From: Bigelowiella natans CCMP2755
Lineage: Eukaryota; Cercozoa; Chlorarachniophyceae
DNA length: 64,000 nt
Reading direction: 5' to 3'
Assembly: GCA_000320545.1 (NCBI GenBank)
Contig: ADNK01001378.1
Location: forward strand, 20,001 to 84,000
In this document: piece by piece, positions 60,473 through 64,000 of the stretch
How positions within the stretch are numbered: the stretch's first letter is position 1
How the letters are laid out: each line of letters starts with the position of its first letter
Notes under the pieces: generated by a model
Seen by the model: the letters and a program-made list of their open reading frames with translations, nothing else
What the model was told of the DNA's origin: nothing
The model's database searches: none
Position numbers and translations under genes: made by a program

Positions 60473-61187
60473 CGTGTCGCGCTCGCGCTTCGAATGGCTA
60501 GGAGAAAAAAGGTACACAAAAAAGCACATAGAGCAAAACAGGTGACGACAAATCGCGCGATTCCAACAGGGTCATCGCTCTCTTGATACTACCAGAGAAC
60601 CAGGGGGTGGGAAAGGGAAGGGGGGCGGGAGAATAGTCTCACGAGTAAAAGAGATATTGGGTCGTATAGTAGTACGTTGTTAGCATGTGTTGTCTGTTCA
60701 CGTTGTCAGCATAAAGCTGCCAGCATGTGATGTTAGTTTCGGTTCGAATAGAGGCCATTTACTCAAATGTCGGTTAATTCATCGATATTTTGACGATCAA
60801 TTTCCTTGTCGTCGTGATATCTCTTTTTAACGCTGGAACTGAAGGGTCACTCAGATGCTTGGGAGTGCTCTCTTTATTCTTGCCGGGGTCCTGTCGCAGA
60901 AGGAAATTCTCCTCTATTTCTGCCTTAGTGCACCCACATGCGAGGATCTGGTTGTATTCGGTTTTGCACATAGAGACATACAAAAAGTCATAAATATTGC
61001 CTAAATAGCCTATATTTCCCTGTTAGTACAGAACTCGTTTGAATCAAGACATAGAGCAAGGGCAGAGGGCTCTTCCGGGTCTCCCCCCCCACTCCTTTCG
61101 AGGCATTCCTCGTGGAATCATCAGGAAATTTCCCAAAGACTGACATCAATACCGCCTGTTATTTTTGGTTTTGCAGATAGGCTTGAA
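60473..61187. promoter_or_regulatory. Head-to-head spacer between GPx and Rab7-like genes
   Basis: This approximately 0.7 kb gap separates divergent genes. A 69-codon minus-strand frame at 60774-60983 has no recognised domain. A G-rich run lies near 60610-60630 and a C-rich run near 61083-61092. No promoter motif can be assigned with confidence. Confidence 0.35.
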
Positions 61188-62401
61188 ATGTCGCACAGAA
61201 AGAAGGTTCTTAAGAAAGTCATCATTCTGGGAGACAGCGGGTATCTAACGATTTGATGATGATGTGTCCACAAAGCTGTATTCTGTTTCATCTGCGCCTC
61301 GAGGACGTTTGCACCTACGTTTTGCCCAGATAACCTTCCGATCCATTCATTCCCGTCTCAAACTGCTGTTTTGGTTTCTTCCTCCCTCCCCCCAGGGTCG
61401 GCAAGACATCCCTGATGGGCCAGTACGTACATCGGAAATTCACGAACCAATACAAAGCTACAATAGGAGCAGACTTTCTCTCGAAGGAACTATCTATAGA
61501 CGAAAAGCTAGTGACCTTGCAGGTTGCCATATGTTTGCGATTTTTACATATACATATTACATAAATATATTGGTGGCGGTGGAGATCTGCTGTGCTGCTG
61601 CTGCTGCTACTCGGGTAATCACGGGAATTCTGTACTGGTGGTGGTGTTGTTGTTGTTGTCGCTGCCGCTGCAGATTTGGGACACCGCAGGACAGGAACGG
61701 TTTCAGTCACTAGGCCAGGCTTTCTACCGCGGAGCGGACTGCTGCGTGCTTGTCTACGACATCACAGATTCCAAGTCTTTCGAGAACCTTGACAGCTGGA
61801 GGTGAGCCAGCAACGGACAAGCAGCAGAGAATACATAGTTTATTATCACTCACATGACGGGTATTGAAATGACAACGCAGCACGCAAATCATACGAGTCG
61901 CAGGGGTGGCCCCATCGTGCCCCTCCCCCCATCGGAGCTGTGTCTGAGTTTTATCATCGCTGCTCGTTGAAATGATCGATATTCTATCATCAGAGACGAG
62001 TTCCTTGGGAGCTCCAACCCTCCAGACGAAAACGAGTTTCCCTTCGTCATCATAGGAAACAAGATCGATCTCTTGCACAAACGGGTAGTAGCAGCAGCAG
62101 CAGCAGCAGTAGTAATAGTAGTAGTTACGCACAAGCACTAGCTGCTCGTATTGCTTTCTCCTTATCCGAGTCATCGAGTTGGCCGAGTGGGAGCGAAATT
62201 ATCGATGAGGAATCGAAAAGAACGTAATTTGCTGTCGTATAATCGTTTTGCCGGTGAGATGTGTCGTTCTTGCTTACGTGGCAGGAGGTGTCAGATAGTA
62301 GGCTCCAAGAATGGTGCAAAGAACGGTAGTAGCACCACCAGCAGCAGTAGTAGTAGTAGTAGTAGAAGGCCCTATGATTGGTTGTTAGTGCCCTGAGTCG
62401 T

Positions 62402-62439
<38 letters not shown>

Positions 62440-62673
62440 GTCGGTTTATTCACATCATCTTCTTGTTTGTCTCTCTCTTTCTCCCAGGGGGGGCCTTCCT
62501 CATTTCGAAACTAGTGCTAAAGATACCATCAACGTTGACCAGGTACTACTACTATCACTACTTGTAGTAGTACCAGTAGTGGCACGGACAGCTGCAACCA
62601 ACCAGCCGCCACTTCTACAAAGAAGAGAATCGTGTCAGATCAAGCTGTTAATGTGAATATATACACGTGTATA

Positions 62674-62752
<79 letters not shown>

Positions 62753-63040
62753 ATACCACGATGACCATTGCGTTTTGAATAACCCCAGGCTTTCGAAACA
62801 GTCGCAAAGCTCTCCCTCGAATATGAGGCGAATAACAAAGACCTGTAATACATCCAAAGCAGCAACCCCGCTTCGATCGCATCAACCCTCCTCCCCTCTC
62901 ACTACCTCTCTCCATCGACGTTATCCCCCCCCCCCCCCGCCCCCCACATATGCAGGTATTGCATTTCGCCAGGAATCGACATGGAGGACGAGGAGAAGGG
63001 CAGAAATTCGGAGAATCCATGCTGCTCGCAGAACTTTTGA
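61188..63040 (+). CDS. RAB7: Rab7-like small GTPase
   Basis: Rab7 directs late endosome and lysosome/vacuole traffic. Eight exons in phase: 61188-61240, 61396-61522, 61674-61801, 61994-62084, 62285-62325, 62488-62542, 62789-62844 and 62956-63040. The P-loop GDSGVGKTSLM is split by intron 1. The effector loop reads [18 protein letters not shown]3 is [21 protein letters not shown]4 is GNKIDL, and G5 is [18 protein letters not shown]. These all match Rab7. If the last intron (62845-62955, with a poly-C tract before TGCAG) is removed, the protein ends [11 protein letters not shown], a double cysteine for geranylgeranylation but with four following residues. If the intron is retained, a TAA at 62846-62848 ends the protein without any cysteine. 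The spliced form is preferred. Confidence 0.9.
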
Positions 63041-64000
63041 GGGAGTTACATGAAGCGCTGGCTGCTTGACCAAGCCTCTTGCAAGCAGGAGAGATTCCAG
63101 ATCTTGTGTGTAACACAAGGCATGGCAGCAAAATGTGGTCTCCATCGGCACGAGCAGTATGTATGTATGTATGTAAATTGCGTAAAATTATGTCCTCAGT
63201 TCGTCATTATCATCATCATTCGCTGATCAGCATCCAATGCATTAGGCCGACGCTTAAGCGTAGGCGCTGCAAATGTCTACATGATGCACACGAAGTAGCT
63301 AGTAGTAGCACATACAGCATTGTATACGTACGTCATGCAATCATCGATGCTGGCTCACATGCGATGCTATGATACTAAATGCATAGAGACATGTCTTGTG
63401 CCTATCCGTTCTCGCACGCTTCCACGCTATGTACCACGCTAGGCTAGTAGGGCACGGTACGAGCACGATGTCTGTAAACAATGCAATTTGGACAGTACTT
63501 TCATCTAGCTTTTACGTACTGCTCGTCATCAGTAAGCTCTGCTGCTTATTGACGTACATAATATCGCATTATCTTGTGCGTGCACATGTTATTATTACTT
63601 GAGATCCACTAACATCATCTAGACACAGCGACTGCACAGCTACAATGTATCAATGTATTAGCTGCATGCGCACAGTACATACTTACACACAGCATATGTG
63701 CACAACGCTAGAGCGTACAACAAATAATTGCAGCAAAATTCTTTAATGATAAGTCGCTGCGAGCGCCAATGATCTGCAGCCGCTCGATCATGCTAGCATC
63801 GCATGGCCCACTAAGGAGGACATTATTACAATTACATACACATCAGCCAGTGCTTTGCATCCATGATTTCATTTTACTGCATCGATCCGATGCGATATGA
63901 CATGGAGCTACAATGTGCTCTTACTCCTAGCGTTACTTTTTCTGCAGCACAGAGCGTACGTTCGCCAGGAATAAGAGCACGTTAGCTCGAAACCTTGCTC
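63041..64000. other. Right flank, palindromic-word zone
   Basis: Downstream of the Rab7-like gene the sequence is again rich in CATGC, GCTAG, TGCA and GTAC words, densest from about 63280 to 63720. Open frames at 63079-63372 and 63396-63602 show no protein features. No gene seen. Confidence 0.45.

Noticed and set aside
60774-60983. 69-codon minus-strand ORF upstream of GPx
   Set aside because: No recognised domain; within the GPx/Rab7 promoter gap.

Overview
This is a piece of a nuclear genome from a flagellated eukaryote, most likely a protist or alga. Nearly every recognisable gene is broken by short GT-AG introns, intergenic DNA is full of microsatellites, and three genes encode conserved centriole or cilium parts (CEP120, DRC4/GAS8, CC2D2A). 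I found no rRNA, tRNA, CRISPR array or intact transposon. The lineage cannot be fixed from the sequence; a chlorarachniophyte-like or other intron-rich protist would fit, but that is a guess.

Layout, left to right. 1-1423: flank. 1424-4575 (-): CEP120-like. 5301-6926 (+): DRC4/GAS8. 8639-13446 (-): RGS plus DEP domain protein. 15091 to about 23587 (+): CC2D2A-like, about 30 small exons, with a possible small nested minus-strand gene. 25574-26437 (+): small signal-peptide and membrane protein. 27110-30453 (-): secreted GH32-like protein with degenerate catalytic motifs. 31355-33256 (+): C2, DUF3395-like and fascin-like protein. 33937-38163 (-): PLP-dependent serine racemase/threonine dehydratase family, probably mitochondrial. 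38499-40575 (+): RING/IBR-type protein. 41522 to about 45976 (-): ABCG half transporter. 46326-48290 (+): intronless CCCH zinc finger and AIG1-type GTPase fusion. 48785-50339 (-): casein kinase 2 alpha. 51135-58759 (+): multi-EF-hand protein. 59906-60472 (-): selenocysteine glutathione peroxidase with a candidate SECIS element. 61188-63040 (+): Rab7-like GTPase. 63041-64000: flank.

Gene orientation alternates almost strictly, so genes form head-to-head pairs (CEP120/DRC4, RGS-DEP/CC2D2A, GH32/C2, PLP/RING, ABCG/CCCH-AIG1, CK2/EF-hand, GPx/Rab7) separated by tail-to-tail gaps. The tail-to-tail gaps and flanks share a distinct composition, dense in short self-complementary words (GCATGC, GCTAGC, TGCA, CATG); the head-to-head gaps do not. 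Some gaps also carry copies of one dispersed repeat family. The three ciliary genes sit within the first 24 kb.

Exon boundaries come from hand reading of reading frame, splice signals and family similarity. Domain-bearing exons are reliable; first exons and low-complexity exons are less so.
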